This document shows, in pieces, positions 63,771 to 64,000 of a stretch of 64,000 nt of DNA. The stretch comes from Thelonectria olida (taxonomy: Eukaryota; Ascomycota; Sordariomycetes; Hypocreales; Nectriaceae), in the NCBI GenBank assembly GCA_020736575.1, contig JAGPYM010000016.1, forward strand, positions 124,001 to 188,000. The letters are read 5' to 3'. The position numbers and the translations under genes were made by a program. Each line of letters starts with the position of its first letter. Positions within the stretch are counted from its first letter, which is position 1. Under the pieces are notes generated by a model. It made no database searches. It saw only the letters and a list, made by a program, of their open reading frames with translations, and had not been told where the DNA came from.

Positions 63771-64000
63771 ATGCGATCATCATTGGCCCTTCTGGCTCTT
63801 GCAGTCTCCTCTTTCGCCGCCGACCTTGCTCCCAAAGGTAATGCGCCTGACGGATGCAGTGCTTCTTATGACGGCACTTTCGAGGTGACCATTTTCAGTG
63901 GTTCATCATCGTCTAAGCGAGATATTCTCAATGTTAGTCAACACACAACGTGCACACAAATCTTGAACGAGTCATCTAACCTTCGACAGAAGCGAGCATC
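63771..64000 (+). CDS. secreted cell-wall-type protein, N-terminal part (runs off window)
   Basis: The ATG at 63771 opens a signal peptide (MRSSLALLALAVSSFAADLA) followed by GNAPDGCSASYDGTFEVTIF and SSSKRDILN. A GTTAGT donor at 63933, a TCTAAC branch and a CGACAG acceptor at 63989 join it to KRA in phase. A PDGC start followed by GTFE/QVT and a dibasic KR site matches a widespread ascomycete family of covalently linked cell-wall (PIR/mannoprotein-like) or conidial surface proteins. The rest lies beyond base 64000, so the assignment rests on about 57 residues. Confidence 0.65.
   Translation, partial: MRSSLALLALAVSSFAADLAPKGNAPDGCSASYDGTFEVTIFSGSSSSKRDILNVSQHTTCTQILNESSNLRQKRA

Noticed and set aside
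1..64000. CRISPR array, prokaryotic operon or ribosome binding sites
   Set aside because: Spliced genes and fungal families show this is eukaryotic DNA; no spaced repeat array is present.

Overview
The window is chromosomal DNA of a filamentous ascomycete, most likely a plant-associated Sordariomycete. Introns are very short (about 43-65 nt) with GT-AG ends and CTAAC/CTGAC-like branch sites. Intergenic distances are large. The families are typical of these fungi: Zn2Cys6 regulators, DUF3176-like membrane proteins, a PLAC8 protein, pectin lyase, GH78 rhamnosidases and a NACHT-ankyrin receptor. I did not recognise the species. No rRNA, tRNA, CRISPR or intact transposon was found.

Layout. 1-0.6 kb: the 3' end of a Zn2Cys6 regulator. 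1.6-5.4 kb (-): a long coiled-coil protein broken by an apparent one-base deletion in a C run. 8.0-9.6 kb (-): an APC-family permease. 12.2-18.1 kb: a LanC-like protein, a nine-exon Zn2Cys6 regulator and a convergent MFS anion:cation symporter, possibly one metabolic unit. 19.0-24.7 kb: a divergent pair made of a membrane-anchored fungal orphan family protein (-) and a 1,312-residue protein (+) joining a trypsin-like protease, a kinase-like domain and a vWA domain. This pair is the most unusual locus here. 26.8-33.4 kb: a PLAC8 protein, a secreted pectin lyase and a TDT/SLAC1-type transporter. 34.2-35.6 kb (-): an unnamed fungal family protein. 36-46 kb: a gene-poor, AT-rich tract holding two large-ectodomain membrane proteins and small relics. 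46-49.2 kb: a secreted small protein and a decayed C-terminal tail of a killer-toxin-like chitinase. 50.0-62.3 kb: two divergent pairs, each a sugar-type MFS transporter (-) and a GH78 rhamnosidase-like enzyme (+), with a broken NACHT-ankyrin receptor gene between them. 63.8 kb to the end: the start of a secreted cell-wall-type protein.

Working together. The two transporter/rhamnosidase pairs and the pectin lyase fit breakdown of pectin and rhamnose-containing glycosides followed by sugar uptake. The promoters of the two pairs share a 9-mer and a nearby C-rich/G-rich element. Several loci (protease-kinase-vWA protein, its TM neighbour, the NACHT-ankyrin relic) belong to the fungal self/non-self or conflict gene repertoire, but that role is inferred. 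Four apparent frame breaks in the window are all one-base losses, so sequencing error should be excluded before calling pseudogenes.
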